A stretch of 64,000 nucleotides of DNA from Anaerolineales bacterium (GTDB lineage: Bacteria; Chloroflexota; Anaerolineae; Anaerolineales; UBA4823): NCBI GenBank assembly GCA_016929095.1, contig JAFGJM010000041.1, positions 29,482-93,481 on the forward strand, given 5' to 3'. The notes below the pieces were generated by a model. It was not told the origin of the DNA, did not search any database, and worked only from the letters and a program-made list of their open reading frames with translations. A program made the position numbers and the translations under genes. Shown here one piece after another: positions 54,485 to 62,471 of the stretch; position 1 is the first letter of the stretch, and each line of letters starts with the position of its first letter.

Positions 54485-55402
54485 ATGGCAAAACCCGAAT
54501 TCCCGCAAGTGAAGGTAGATACTGAACGTTTCTATATCCTGAATCCCGTCCCCCCTTACGTCGATATCATCTTGAAATCCTACACAGTCAGCCCGATGGA
54601 TTTTGCCCGCATTGTGGAGCTTACCTTCGGTTATCGCAACGATCCGCGTTTGATAGAAATGGTTCGAAAGGCAGGCGATGGTTCTGCCAAAGTGCCTTAT
54701 CTGATCGATAATGGTGAAACGCCTCAATCGATCCTGAACACGCTGCGGGAAATTGCGCAGCCGCATGTGGAACATATGCACAGCCTGCCGGACAAGGTTC
54801 AAGCCACCATTCGAGGTTTGCTTTCGATAAACACAGTTCCGCAGGGTTGTGAAGATTTAGGCATTCCGGCTCTGCTCGAAATCGACCACATGCAGGGGAA
54901 AATCATCAAAACCCTCAAGAAAATGATGGCAGGGAGAAAGCTGGCAAAGGATTTCCATGATGAGAACCGCGCCGCTTTACGGTTGTTGGACGCAGACTGG
55001 TCCCGCTTACGGAAAATGACGATACCCACCTGGGGTTCCGGGCAAACCATTCCCGAACGCTCGGAGATGCAATTTGTGCCTGTCTTTGAAAAGAAGCGTC
55101 TGAGCCGTATTTATGAATCCTGTGTAATTATCGATGCACCAGGCGTGCGCAAGTTCAAACGCTACATCCCCGAGGTATTAAAACGCCCGATTTCCGAAAG
55201 TGAACCCTTACCGGTAATGGGCTCGGAGGATTGGCTCATTCGAGAAGTTGGCAAAATCGGGCGCCATTTCACGCGCGCCCTGTTGAAAATTATCAACGAT
55301 CGCCTTGAAGCCGAGCAAATCGCCCTGGAAGCCAGTAATTATGCGTTGATCAACAAACGCGCCCAGGAGGCGCTCAGGGAATTTATCGAGCGGACACCAT
55401 GA
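54485..55402 (+). CDS. Uncharacterised, mostly helical cytoplasmic protein
   Basis: 305 aa from ATG 54485, with a ribosome-binding AAAGGA and a near-consensus promoter. I do not recognise the family. It has no signal peptide or membrane segment. It is charged, with predicted helices such as QGKIIKTLKKMMAGRKLAKDF and ALEASNYALINKRAQEALREF, and one FGYRNDPRLIEM segment. The strong promoter and neighbours (AlkD-like divergent, GTPase convergent) give no firm role. Confidence 0.6.
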   Translation: MAKPEFPQVKVDTERFYILNPVPPYVDIILKSYTVSPMDFARIVELTFGYRNDPRLIEMVRKAGDGSAKVPYLIDNGETPQSILNTLREIAQPHVEHMHSLPDKVQATIRGLLSINTVPQGCEDLGIPALLEIDHMQGKIIKTLKKMMAGRKLAKDFHDENRAALRLLDADWSRLRKMTIPTWGSGQTIPERSEMQFVPVFEKKRLSRIYESCVIIDAPGVRKFKRYIPEVLKRPISESEPLPVMGSEDWLIREVGKIGRHFTRALLKIINDRLEAEQIALEASNYALINKRAQEALREFIERTP

Positions 55403-55534
55403 GGTGTAAATGATTTTCAATATAATATCCAGATATGAAAATATAAGATAAATAAGGAAGGCAGGAAAGCAGGCAGGATATTTTCTAATATAAAAAATGC
55501 GGACGTTCTTTGTCCGGCATCGTGACTGATAAAC

Positions 55535-55569
55535 AAAAAGCGACCTGCTTAGAAGGCAGGTCGCTTTTT
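55535..55569. terminator. Bidirectional terminator
   Basis: AAAAAGCGACCTGC (55535-55548) pairs perfectly with GCAGGTCGCTTTTT (55556-55569) across a 7-base loop. It lies between two convergent genes and has an A-run and a T-run on its two sides. Confidence 0.88.
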
Positions 55570-55592
55570 AGCGTGAAAGATTGGTTATCATA

Positions 55593-56132
55593 TCAGCCTT
55601 TGATGGCATCCATCTCTTCCAGGATGCTGTATAAAAGCTCCAGCAAAATGGTCTTAACCGATTTCCTTTGGCTGGCAACACAGGGCAGCAGCTTGACGCT
55701 ATGATCCAGGCGCAATGCGATGCGCATATCGTCCAATTCCCAGGCATCTTTCATATCTTGCTTGTTGGCTGCCACCACATAGGGGGTTGGGGCATAGGCG
55801 CGGAAAGTTTCCAGGATGCTGCGCGCTTCGCGGAAAGTCTCCGGGCGGGTACTATCCACCAAAACGATGAATCCCAACATACCTTCGGAGAGGATTTCCC
55901 ACATGAAGTCGAACCGTTTTTGCCCTGGCGTACCAAAGAGATACAGCACCAGGTCCTTATCCACAGAAATGCGCCCGAAATCCATCGCCACCGTAGTTGT
56001 GTTCTTTACCTTTTCGGCTTTGGCGGTGATCTTGCGCTCGGTGGAAACAACATCAATTTCGCTGACCGAGCGTATAAACTCGGTTTTACCGGCATTGAAG
56101 GGGCCTGTTACGACCATTTTTACGGTTTGCAT
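55593..56132 (-). CDS. MglA/CvnD-like small GTPase
   Basis: 179 aa. P-loop VVTGPFNAGKTEF (residues about 8-19). The switch II region reads LYLFGTPGQKRF, where the usual DxxG Asp is replaced as in the MglA/CvnD group. G4 motif is ANKQD. Such GTPases act in bacterial signalling and polarity, often with a Roadblock or DUF4388 partner. It lies 84 bases downstream of the DUF4388 gene on the same strand, probably one operon. Confidence 0.85.
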   Translation of the reverse strand: MQTVKMVVTGPFNAGKTEFIRSVSEIDVVSTERKITAKAEKVKNTTTVAMDFGRISVDKDLVLYLFGTPGQKRFDFMWEILSEGMLGFIVLVDSTRPETFREARSILETFRAYAPTPYVVAANKQDMKDAWELDDMRIALRLDHSVKLLPCVASQRKSVKTILLELLYSILEEMDAIKG

Positions 56133-56216
56133 AAATTATTTTCCGACAAACATTCTTTCCTATCTACAACGTTTGAAATCGTGAGTGTGTAGATAACTAA
56201 TCTAATAAGTCCAATA

Positions 56217-57038
56217 TTATAAAGACCGAATCCTGGTGATCAATCGATTGATCAGCGATTTCTGCTCCTCTTTATTAGCAGCAGGGATGGACATTGGAAT
56301 GGTGGATGGGCGTGGTTTCGCGCCTTGCGCCCGTACGAATTCCACCAGGCCAGCCTGTAATAACCCATAGGCAATACGCCGCATTTGTACATCGTCAAGT
56401 TGGGCAGCACGGGCGATCTGGTTCAGCGTGTTTTTGGGGCTGATATACTTGACCACTCGCCATTCGTCCACACTCAGGCTGATGTTTTTGATATTGGCGC
56501 CGGGGCGGTCGGCAAATTTCAACGCAATATCCAGGCTGGGAATTTCATCCTGAAGATGCTCCCATTCTTTGACCCGGCGGGTGCCTTCCATGATGATATT
56601 TTCCAGCCCGATCTGGACGGTAATCTTATCACCCGGCGGCGCCAGTTCATTCTCAAAATGAAAAAGACCCTCCTCCCATGTGAAAAGCCCGCTGAGCAGG
56701 TTGATGTAATGCATTTGCAGGCAGATTAAAATGTCGCGTTGGGAAAGATAGTTGGCGTTGATCAGCATTAAACCCAGTTGCTTATCGTTCATCTGGTTGC
56801 CGCGCTCTTTCAGGCGTTGTAACTGATTATTATTCAGTTTTTTGGCATGGTGCAAGACGGCAGCCAGGCTGTTATCTTCGTGATCATTTTGCGCATATGC
56901 CAGTTTGCCCTCGCGGAAAGCCACGGAAACACTTTCTTGAGTAGCCTCTACGATTAAAGTTCCCGACTTTTTGGCAATATTAATTAAATTAAGAAGCTGG
57001 GTGATGGTGAAATCGCGGAGATTACCCTTTAAAGCCAT
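56217..57038 (-). CDS. DUF4388 (PATAN) domain protein
   Basis: 273 aa. The N-terminal DUF4388 domain opens MALKGNLRDFTITQLLNLINIAKKSGTLIV, then AFREGKLAYAQND. A middle helical part with FTWEEGLFHFEN and a C-terminal winged-helix-like segment (VVKYISPKNTLNQIARAAQLDDVQMRRIAYGLLQAGLV) follow. The domain is common in bacterial signalling proteins and is often encoded beside MglA-like GTPases, as here. It may act as the GTPase's regulator or effector. Confidence 0.82.
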   Translation of the reverse strand: MALKGNLRDFTITQLLNLINIAKKSGTLIVEATQESVSVAFREGKLAYAQNDHEDNSLAAVLHHAKKLNNNQLQRLKERGNQMNDKQLGLMLINANYLSQRDILICLQMHYINLLSGLFTWEEGLFHFENELAPPGDKITVQIGLENIIMEGTRRVKEWEHLQDEIPSLDIALKFADRPGANIKNISLSVDEWRVVKYISPKNTLNQIARAAQLDDVQMRRIAYGLLQAGLVEFVRAQGAKPRPSTIPMSIPAANKEEQKSLINRLITRIRSL

Positions 57039-57155
57039 AACTGTCTCAAGTCATTTCCTCGAATAAGTGCTTAAGTGGGGATTATACTTTGTCGTGGTAT
57101 GGGCGTCAAACAAAATTGACGTCTGCTGAACCATACAAAAATGAAGGTATTTGAC

Positions 57156-57184
57156 TTGACATGGCATGATGACGAGGCTATAAT
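57156..57184 (+). promoter_or_regulatory. Consensus promoter of tRNA-Asn
   Basis: TTGACA at 57156-57161, exactly 17 bases, then TATAAT at 57179-57184. The mature tRNA starts 15 bases after the -10. Confidence 0.85.
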
Positions 57185-57198
57185 CCCCTACGCCAATT

Positions 57199-57272
57199 TC
57201 CTCGATAGCTCAATTCGGCAGAGCGGGCGGCTGTTAACCGCTAGGTTCCAGGTTCGAGTCCTGGTCGAGGAG
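57199..57272 (+). tRNA. tRNA-Asn (GTT)
   Basis: A complete cloverleaf of 74 bases: acceptor TCCTCGA/TCGAGGA, D stem GCTC/GAGC, anticodon stem GGCGG/CCGCT with loop CTGTTAA (anticodon GTT), T stem CCAGG/CCTGG with loop TTCGAGT, discriminator G. CCA is not encoded. It is preceded by a consensus promoter and followed by a terminator. Its 3' half is repeated three times in the next 5.2 kb, so it is the likely integration site of the accessory modules. Confidence 0.95.
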
Positions 57273-57277
57273 CTTTT

Positions 57278-57319
57278 GACCCATAGCCCTCTATGCAAAT
57301 CAGGGGGGTCTTGTTTTTT
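57278..57319 (+). terminator. Terminator of tRNA-Asn
   Basis: GACCC (57278-57282) pairs with GGGTC (57306-57310), with further C/G runs inside, then TTGTTTTTT. Similar terminators follow the partial tRNA copies at 60.2 and 62.4 kb. Confidence 0.75.
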
Positions 57320-57341
57320 AAATGAATTATAACGATACTCT

Positions 57342-57368
57342 GTAGCCGGGATCGGCGATCCCGGCTAC
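57342..57368. repeat. 27-bp palindromic repeat, copy 2
   Basis: 13-bp arms GTAGCCGGGATCG and complement around one G; T/A pair outside. It lies 70 bases after tRNA-Asn, the same relative place that copy 3 holds after the last partial tRNA. Confidence 0.85.
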
Positions 57369-57497
57369 AATATTTGGGTTTTATTAATTAAAAGGCTTCC
57401 CCATATTTAAAGTGCAAAAAACATATCCCGCTTTGAATATTGCAACCAGCGTTCCTTCAGTTGACCATTTCGGGATATAATAAAACAGGAGGTAAAA

Positions 57498-57713
57498 ATG
57501 GTGAGAGCATTTAATGTCATCATAGAAAAAGACACCGAGGACTATTATGTGGCTTCGGTGCCTGAATTACGCGGTTGTCATACCCAGGCGAAAAACCTCG
57601 ATAAATTAATGGAGCGAATAAAAGAAGCGATTGCATTGTGCCTCGAGGTAGAAGGTGATGAAGCAGAGCTGCTCGAATTCATTGGAGTCCAACGCGTTCT
57701 AATCGAAGCATGA
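57498..57713 (+). CDS. hicB: HicB-family antitoxin
   Basis: 71 aa with a strong AGGAGG before ATG 57498. The partial RNase-H-like HicB fold reads VIIEKDTEDYYVASVPELRGCHTQAKNLDKLMERIKEAI. HicB neutralises the HicA RNase and usually represses its own operon. Its stop overlaps the start of a hicA remnant by ATGA, the normal arrangement for a hicB-hicA pair. Confidence 0.85.
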   Translation: MVRAFNVIIEKDTEDYYVASVPELRGCHTQAKNLDKLMERIKEAIALCLEVEGDEAELLEFIGVQRVLIEA

Positions 57714-57934
57714 CCCGATTACCTCGTATCAGTGGGAAAAAGATAGTATAAGCCCTTGAAAAAGTGGAATTTAAAGTTATTCGTATTAAGGGAAGTCATT
57801 ATTTTCTTCGACATAACGACGGACGCTGCACGGTTATTCCCGTGCACCGAAGTGAAATCCTGGGACCTGGCATCACATCGCAAATTCTTCGTGATTGCGA
57901 ATTAACTATTGAAGATATCGAAAAACTGCTGTAA
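57710..57934 (+). pseudogene. hicA: hicA toxin gene with premature stop
   Basis: Reading from ATG 57710 gives TRLPRISGKKIV, a TAA at 57749-57751 (codon 14), then in the same frame ALEKVEFKVIRIKGSHYF, PVHRSEILGPGITSQIL and EDIEKLL to a TAA at 57932. The continuing sequence is a complete HicA, including the catalytic-His region GSHYF. One nonsense change has silenced the toxin, while hicB stays open. Reading through the stop is possible but unsupported. Confidence 0.85.
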
Positions 57935-58250
57935 GCATAGAAATTTTCGCATATTAAAATAACCGGCTGTCGCCGTTCCGCTCCGCAGTTCGCAACGTGT
58001 TGACTTATCGCAAAGCATCCAGCCATAATAATTATATGTTAGGCAGTGCTTATAAAGGCTCACTGCTCCGCTACACTCACCAGCATTGACAAGCGAAACC
58101 AATTCCTAACATGGACTCCTCCGCATCTATTTCTTTGTTCGTTTTGGTTATCGCAATAAAGTTGTTTAGTATCCGACATACATTAACTCACCTTGGTGAT
58201 GCAACCGATTTTTTGATATCAATTTATAAATCAAATACGAGGAGGGTATT
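57935..58250. other. Intergenic region with GTTAGGC/CCTAAC motifs
   Basis: No gene in 316 bases. GTTAGG (58036-58041) and CCTAAC (58105-58110) form an outer inverted pair, with GCAGTG/CACTGC inside. The part from about 58050 on (AGGCTCACT..CCGCT, GACAA, AAACCA, TTCCT) recurs imperfectly near 60350, in the next module's spacer. The GAGGAGGG ribosome-binding site of the following gene is at the right end. Confidence 0.45.
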
Positions 58251-59348
58251 ATGGTTACATTCAATTATATTACTGATGAAGAATTTAGACGCTCTCTTGA
58301 GAGTGATTATTCAGAATTGATTTCTTGTATTGAGAATAAAGCCTATAAGTCCGCTCATGTTCTTTCAGGGAGTATTATAGAAGCTATATTAATCGACTAC
58401 TTAATATCTGTAGATTTGGTTGAGCGTGAGGAAGCATTAAAGATGGATTTTGGGAAAGCAATAAAGGTTTGTTTAGATAACAATATTATTTCAGTGAAAA
58501 CAAGGGATTTATGTAGCGTTATAAAAGGTTATCGAAATTTAATACATCCAGGAAGGATGATAAGGCTCAGTGAAAAAGTAGGCATTGATAGCGCAAGTGT
58601 CGCAAAATCACTTGTAAGCATAGTAATTGAAGAAGTGGAAATAAAGAGGCTAGAGAAATACGGCTATACTGCTGAGCAAATCGTATCAAAAATCGAAAAT
58701 GATGCTAGTGCAAAGTCAATAATACCCAATCTCTTATCAGAATTAAATACTTCTGAATTAGAGCGTTTGATGTTAAAAATTTTGCCAAAACAATGCTTAG
58801 ATTTAACTGATGATGTACCAAAACATATTATTCCAGCATATATTTATTGTTTTGATACTGCTTTTAATCTGTCATCAGACGAAATAAAAAAACGTGTCGC
58901 AAATAACCTCGCAAAAACTGTCAAAGAAGAAAGTGGTGATTATCTTATTGCATATGGTACATTTTTTATTAGTCCAAGTTATTTCAAATACATGACTGAA
59001 GATAATTATAAGATTGTTAAAAAATATTTATTAAATGAATTTGTTGAATTTTTCAAGTATTCCCAATTAAAAGGAATTGGTGAATATATAGAAAGTGAAG
59101 AAGATATTGCGCTTTTCACTAATGCTGTAGTTTCAACATTTTGTCTATCGGATAATGATACTTCAGAACAAGGTATTAAGAGATTTTTTATTTATGAATC
59201 AACTAATATGGAACCTGGGATTATTGAATTAATAGAGGAACGTCTGAACCTTTGGATAAAATTAATTGATGGAAAAGAAGATAATATAGTTGCTAGTAAA
59301 GTTCATCAATTATTATCACTTTTAAATTCCGTTCGTAGCCTTAAATAA
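58251..59348 (+). CDS. AT-rich HEPN-like uncharacterised protein, possible defence gene
   Basis: 365 aa, with GAGGAGGG before ATG 58251. Base composition is clearly more AT-rich than the core genes, which suggests transfer. The N-terminal 130 residues are helical (SGSIIEAILIDYLI...CSVIKGYRNLIHPGRMIRL). RNLIH resembles the R-N-x-x-H motif of HEPN RNases, although HEPN more often has Rx4-6H. The remaining 230 residues are also helical and unrecognised. It sits with hicB/hicA between two tRNA-Asn-derived repeats, where toxin or defence genes would be expected. Function unproven. Confidence 0.55.
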   Translation: MVTFNYITDEEFRRSLESDYSELISCIENKAYKSAHVLSGSIIEAILIDYLISVDLVEREEALKMDFGKAIKVCLDNNIISVKTRDLCSVIKGYRNLIHPGRMIRLSEKVGIDSASVAKSLVSIVIEEVEIKRLEKYGYTAEQIVSKIENDASAKSIIPNLLSELNTSELERLMLKILPKQCLDLTDDVPKHIIPAYIYCFDTAFNLSSDEIKKRVANNLAKTVKEESGDYLIAYGTFFISPSYFKYMTEDNYKIVKKYLLNEFVEFFKYSQLKGIGEYIESEEDIALFTNAVVSTFCLSDNDTSEQGIKRFFIYESTNMEPGIIELIEERLNLWIKLIDGKEDNIVASKVHQLLSLLNSVRSLK

Positions 59349-59406
59349 TTATAATTATAAAAATTTCTCTTTGTAAATCATCCTTCAATTGGAATTCCTC
59401 CTCACC

Positions 59407-59436
59407 CCGCCAGGTTCCAGGTTCGAGTCCTGGTCG
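59407..59436 (+). repeat. Partial tRNA-Asn 3' copy B
   Basis: Thirty bases match tRNA-Asn 57238-57267 (3' arm of the anticodon stem, variable loop, full T arm, start of acceptor) with one difference (T to C). The match stops inside the acceptor stem. It is preceded by GGAATTCCTC, as copy C is. Confidence 0.9.
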
Positions 59437-59496
59437 CACAATCTTTTATTTAATTTCACCCCTCACCAATGACGCACTTGCCATAATTTACCCGAT

Positions 59497-59721
59497 TTAC
59501 TTTAATAATTTTGCAAATTCATCAACACTTAACCCCGATTGACGAATGATTGACCGTAAAGTCCCACGATCAAGTTCATGGTGATTTGGCACAACCACTT
59601 GAGCAAAAGGGTTTTGACGAATCAAAGAAATGTGACTTCCCTTTTGTCTGATAACAAAAAATCCAGCCTTATTAAGAGCTTTTATGCATTCTTCCCCCGA
59701 AATGACCGGTAATTTACTCAT
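59497..59721 (-). CDS. hicA: HicA-family mRNA interferase toxin
   Basis: 74 aa. The double-stranded-RNA-binding-like HicA fold reads MSKLPVISGEECIKALNKAGFFVIRQKGSHISL, with the catalytic His in KGSHISL, then VVVPNHHELDRGTLRSIIRQSGLS. The frame is intact. It cleaves mRNA when free of HicB. Its start overlaps the hicB stop by four bases. Order is hicB first, unlike classical hicA-hicB operons. Confidence 0.88.
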   Translation of the reverse strand: MSKLPVISGEECIKALNKAGFFVIRQKGSHISLIRQNPFAQVVVPNHHELDRGTLRSIIRQSGLSVDEFAKLLK

Positions 59722-59924
59722 ACCGCAACAAGGAAAGCCTCGTATTTTTCATCCGGCACAGGTTGCCCTTCCGATCGAAGCACTTCGATATATAATTCAA
59801 TTGCCTCTTTTATATTATCTATAGCTTCCTGGCGTGTAATACCTTGCGATATACAGCCGGGCAAACTGGGGCATTCTGCTACAAAATAACCATCTTCACC
59901 GGGGTAGATTAATACCTGTCGCAT
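59718..59924 (-). CDS. hicB: HicB-family antitoxin
   Basis: 68 aa from ATG 59924, which has GGAG eight bases upstream and gives the usual start MRQVLIYPGEDGYFVAECPSLPGC. An upstream ATG at 59960 adds 12 residues and has no ribosome-binding site. Partner of the HicA at 59497. Probably self-regulating; no clear operator seen. Confidence 0.85.
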   Translation of the reverse strand: MRQVLIYPGEDGYFVAECPSLPGCISQGITRQEAIDNIKEAIELYIEVLRSEGQPVPDEKYEAFLVAV

Positions 59925-59960
59925 ACCATTTTCTCCATCGGTCGTATAAGATTTTACCAT

Positions 59961-60783
59961 AATGAAAAGATGAATAACGAGAGGAGTGATTCATTATAGG
60001 TGAAAAGAAAATAATCGCCCGAGCAGGTATATTGGCTATACAATAAAACTTAAATTCTCAGTTCTTTCTGACAATGTCATAGAAAGGTAATTACTAACTT
60101 TCAATTGCTTGGAATTCCTCTTGAACCCGCCAGGTTCCAGGTACCCTGCGGGAATACCATTCTAGTCCTGGTCGAGGAGCTTTTTTCCTCTCAGCCTCAG
60201 GTACAAACCAGGGGTTTTTTATTTCCCAATTGAATTTATTCGGTATAATGTATTTGGGTTGGGCTTTTATTAAAGCTCTCTGGTTTGTGTTGTTACGCTT
60301 CGCAATTCATGCCAAGTACATTCTCGCCAATTTTTTTATTCTTACAACAATATACAGGCTCACTAATCCGCTTTTTTCCCCATTTTCGACAAACAAAACC
60401 ATTCCTGACAGCAGAAATTTGTACGTATATTTATCTCAATTTGCATTGGTATCGACATCTTAAAGTTACCAATTTACAAAAACATTTCCTGGTAAAGAAT
60501 ATTGCTTTGAAAAAAAATTTTTTATTTTTTATCTATTAAAAATACCGAATTGTCGTGTTGTTAGGTTTAATTGTAATATATTTAATATTTATGCTGCTTG
60601 CATGGTGCTCCTTCACGTAATTCGCAAAAGTCGCAGGAACCATTCAAATTATGAGATGTATCAAATGCGTAGTGACATAAAATTTAGTCTGCTATCATAC
60701 GCATGACCAAGGATTGATAATTATTAGATAAAGTTACTACTTTCTATTAATCGCTCCGTCATTATACTGCTAAGGAGCTATCG
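59961..60783. other. Gene-free spacer between hicBA and the GH113-like gene
   Basis: No convincing gene in 823 bases. It holds partial tRNA copy C (60127-60184), a T-rich terminator-like stretch (to 60222), a segment near 60345-60400 similar to 58050-58110, and very AT-rich DNA up to AAGGAG before the next start. The open frame at 60230-60463 has no ribosome-binding site and looks like noise. Confidence 0.5.
60127..60184 (+). repeat. Partial tRNA-Asn 3' copy C with internal insertion
   Basis: CCGCCAGGTTCCAGG (60127-60141) and AGTCCTGGTCGAGGAGC (60164-60180, continuing TTTT) match the tRNA. The T loop's TTCG is replaced by 22 bases (60142-60163) containing CCCTGCGGG and GGTA...TACC symmetry. 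The T-to-C change in the variable loop is shared with copies B and D. Confidence 0.88.
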
Positions 60784-62268
60784 ATGAAAACATATCAAAA
60801 TACAGCCAAATGGTTTCGCGGCTTAATGCTTGTAATAGGGGTAACAACATGCTTTCTCGCATCGTCATCGACGCTGTTCAATGCTTTGCTAAAAAATAAT
60901 AAAATCTACCCCACTGGTTCATCATCACCCTGGATATCCACCACAAAATCGGCTATCTACCTGCCAATGGTTTTTAAGGTTTATGGCCCTGTTATCATTA
61001 CCGTCCAGGTTGATGGATTAAAGTGCTCAGTTTTTGGGGAAACCGTCGGCTATTCATTTAAATGGCATCGTAATAGCATTCTCTTGATGCAAGAAACCAA
61101 CTCCTTATTGACTAATTCAGCCATGAGAACATATGATGGGAATCCGATCGAATATACCCCAAGGAGTTCGCATACAGGACATACAACTCGGGGTTTTGAA
61201 TTCAAGTGTGAGGCTTTCGATGATAACGAGAACCAAGTTGGTGATGCAAGTGTCTTTATCAATGACTCTCTCTTTAGTAATCCAATAAAGGGTGTTTCCT
61301 TGGTTTATTTCGATGACGCCTGGGCGACACAAGAGAAAATCGATCACACCCTAGTAACAATACAGCGCACTCACCTTAATTGGGTTTCAAGTTGGACTTT
61401 TCATTTCCAAGATAGTATTACAAGTACGATTATCTACTCAAAGAATTCAGGTTTTCCTAATACGATGAGTGATCAAAACCTAATTTACCAGATCAACAAG
61501 GCTCATCAACTCGGGCTTAAAGTTGCACTCTATCCCCAGATCTGGATTACTTATCCAGATGGTTCAGCTAGTCCCGATGAACGACCATACATAATTCCCA
61601 GCGATGAATGGTTTACTTCCTATAAAAACTTCATTTTAGGTAGAGCTGATATTGCAGAGCAAACAGGGGTGGAGTTGTTCACAATCGGGGTTGAGCTTGA
61701 GTCTACCATGGAATATTCAGATAAGTGGTTTGATATCATTTCGTCAATAAGAAATCATTATCATGGTCCAATTGTGTATTCGGCAATTGCTTGCAATCAA
61801 CCTATAGTGGAAGGTCTTAAGAATATCAGTTGGTTTAACGCTCTAGACTATGTTGGTCTTAGCGCAAACCTTCAGACACGGTCTGGCAATTTCGATCCCA
61901 GTGTCAGCGAGTTGGTCGCCGTTTATGAAACGATGGCGATAACTATGAAAGAGGTCCACGATATTTTTGACAAGCCAATATTATTTACGGAAACGATTAT
62001 ACCTAGTCTTGACGGTGGAACTATAAGCCCCGGTGATTGGAAAACAGATGTTGCTGATTTTCAAGAACAGGCTGACTTCTATGACGCCTTTTTTCAAACT
62101 TTCGCAAATAAGTCTTGGGTTGAAGGTGTCTTTGGGAATACATGGAACGCCAGCCAAGAGAGTTGGTATCAGCTCGACCCCGGATGGGCTTTCGGGTGCA
62201 CATTCCTTAACAAACCCGCGGAGCGTGTCCTCACATCGTGGTATGGTGGTACCTATAGAGGACCGTAA
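60784..62268 (+). CDS. Secreted glycoside hydrolase, GH113-like
   Basis: 494 aa, with AAGGAG before ATG 60784. A signal peptide or anchor occupies residues 10-30. An Ig/PKD-like beta domain spans about 70-160. A TIM barrel runs from about 168 on, with PQIW, FTIGVELEST (E304, likely acid/base) and ILFTETIIPS (E403, likely nucleophile), then a final GVFGNTWNA. The layout suggests a family 113 beta-mannanase-like enzyme, but substrate is not proven. It is somewhat AT-rich and is the only gene of its module between tRNA copies C and D. Confidence 0.68.
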   Translation: MKTYQNTAKWFRGLMLVIGVTTCFLASSSTLFNALLKNNKIYPTGSSSPWISTTKSAIYLPMVFKVYGPVIITVQVDGLKCSVFGETVGYSFKWHRNSILLMQETNSLLTNSAMRTYDGNPIEYTPRSSHTGHTTRGFEFKCEAFDDNENQVGDASVFINDSLFSNPIKGVSLVYFDDAWATQEKIDHTLVTIQRTHLNWVSSWTFHFQDSITSTIIYSKNSGFPNTMSDQNLIYQINKAHQLGLKVALYPQIWITYPDGSASPDERPYIIPSDEWFTSYKNFILGRADIAEQTGVELFTIGVELESTMEYSDKWFDIISSIRNHYHGPIVYSAIACNQPIVEGLKNISWFNALDYVGLSANLQTRSGNFDPSVSELVAVYETMAITMKEVHDIFDKPILFTETIIPSLDGGTISPGDWKTDVADFQEQADFYDAFFQTFANKSWVEGVFGNTWNASQESWYQLDPGWAFGCTFLNKPAERVLTSWYGGTYRGP

Positions 62269-62372
62269 AACAGGAAACTAAGCAAATGAAGTTAATAATG
62301 AATCTTACCGAAGCCTTTCTGCCCTGTTCAAAGAACGGCAGATTAACCAGCGCATGCAGGTAAATAGATACC

Positions 62373-62420
62373 CCGCCAGGTTCCAGGTTCGAGTCCTGGT
62401 CGAGGAGCTTTTGACCCATA
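62373..62420 (+). repeat. Partial tRNA-Asn 3' copy D
   Basis: Forty-eight bases match 57238-57285, from the anticodon stem through the 3' end and 13 bases beyond, with one change (T to C). This is the longest copy. The terminator, palindrome and hicB-like sequence that follow the real tRNA are also repeated after it. Confidence 0.92.
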
Positions 62421-62450
62421 ACCCCTGGCGCAGGTCGGGGGTTTTGTTTT
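62420..62450 (+). terminator. Terminator after partial tRNA copy D
   Basis: AACCCC (62420-62425) pairs with GGGGTT (62438-62443), followed by TTGTTTT. It is homologous in position to the terminator of the intact tRNA. Confidence 0.7.
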
Positions 62451-62471
62451 AACAAAATAATTAGACACCCT

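Noticed and set aside
57935..58250. Integron attC site
   Set aside because: GTTAGGC and CCTAAC are in the wrong order for one attC, and I could not find matching inner L boxes or an integrase.
60230..60463. 77-residue open frame between hicBA and the hydrolase gene
   Set aside because: No ribosome-binding site, very AT-rich, and it lies over a block shared with another spacer.
59407..62420. Copies B, C and D as functional tRNA genes
   Set aside because: They lack the 5' half, D arm and anticodon loop and cannot form a cloverleaf.
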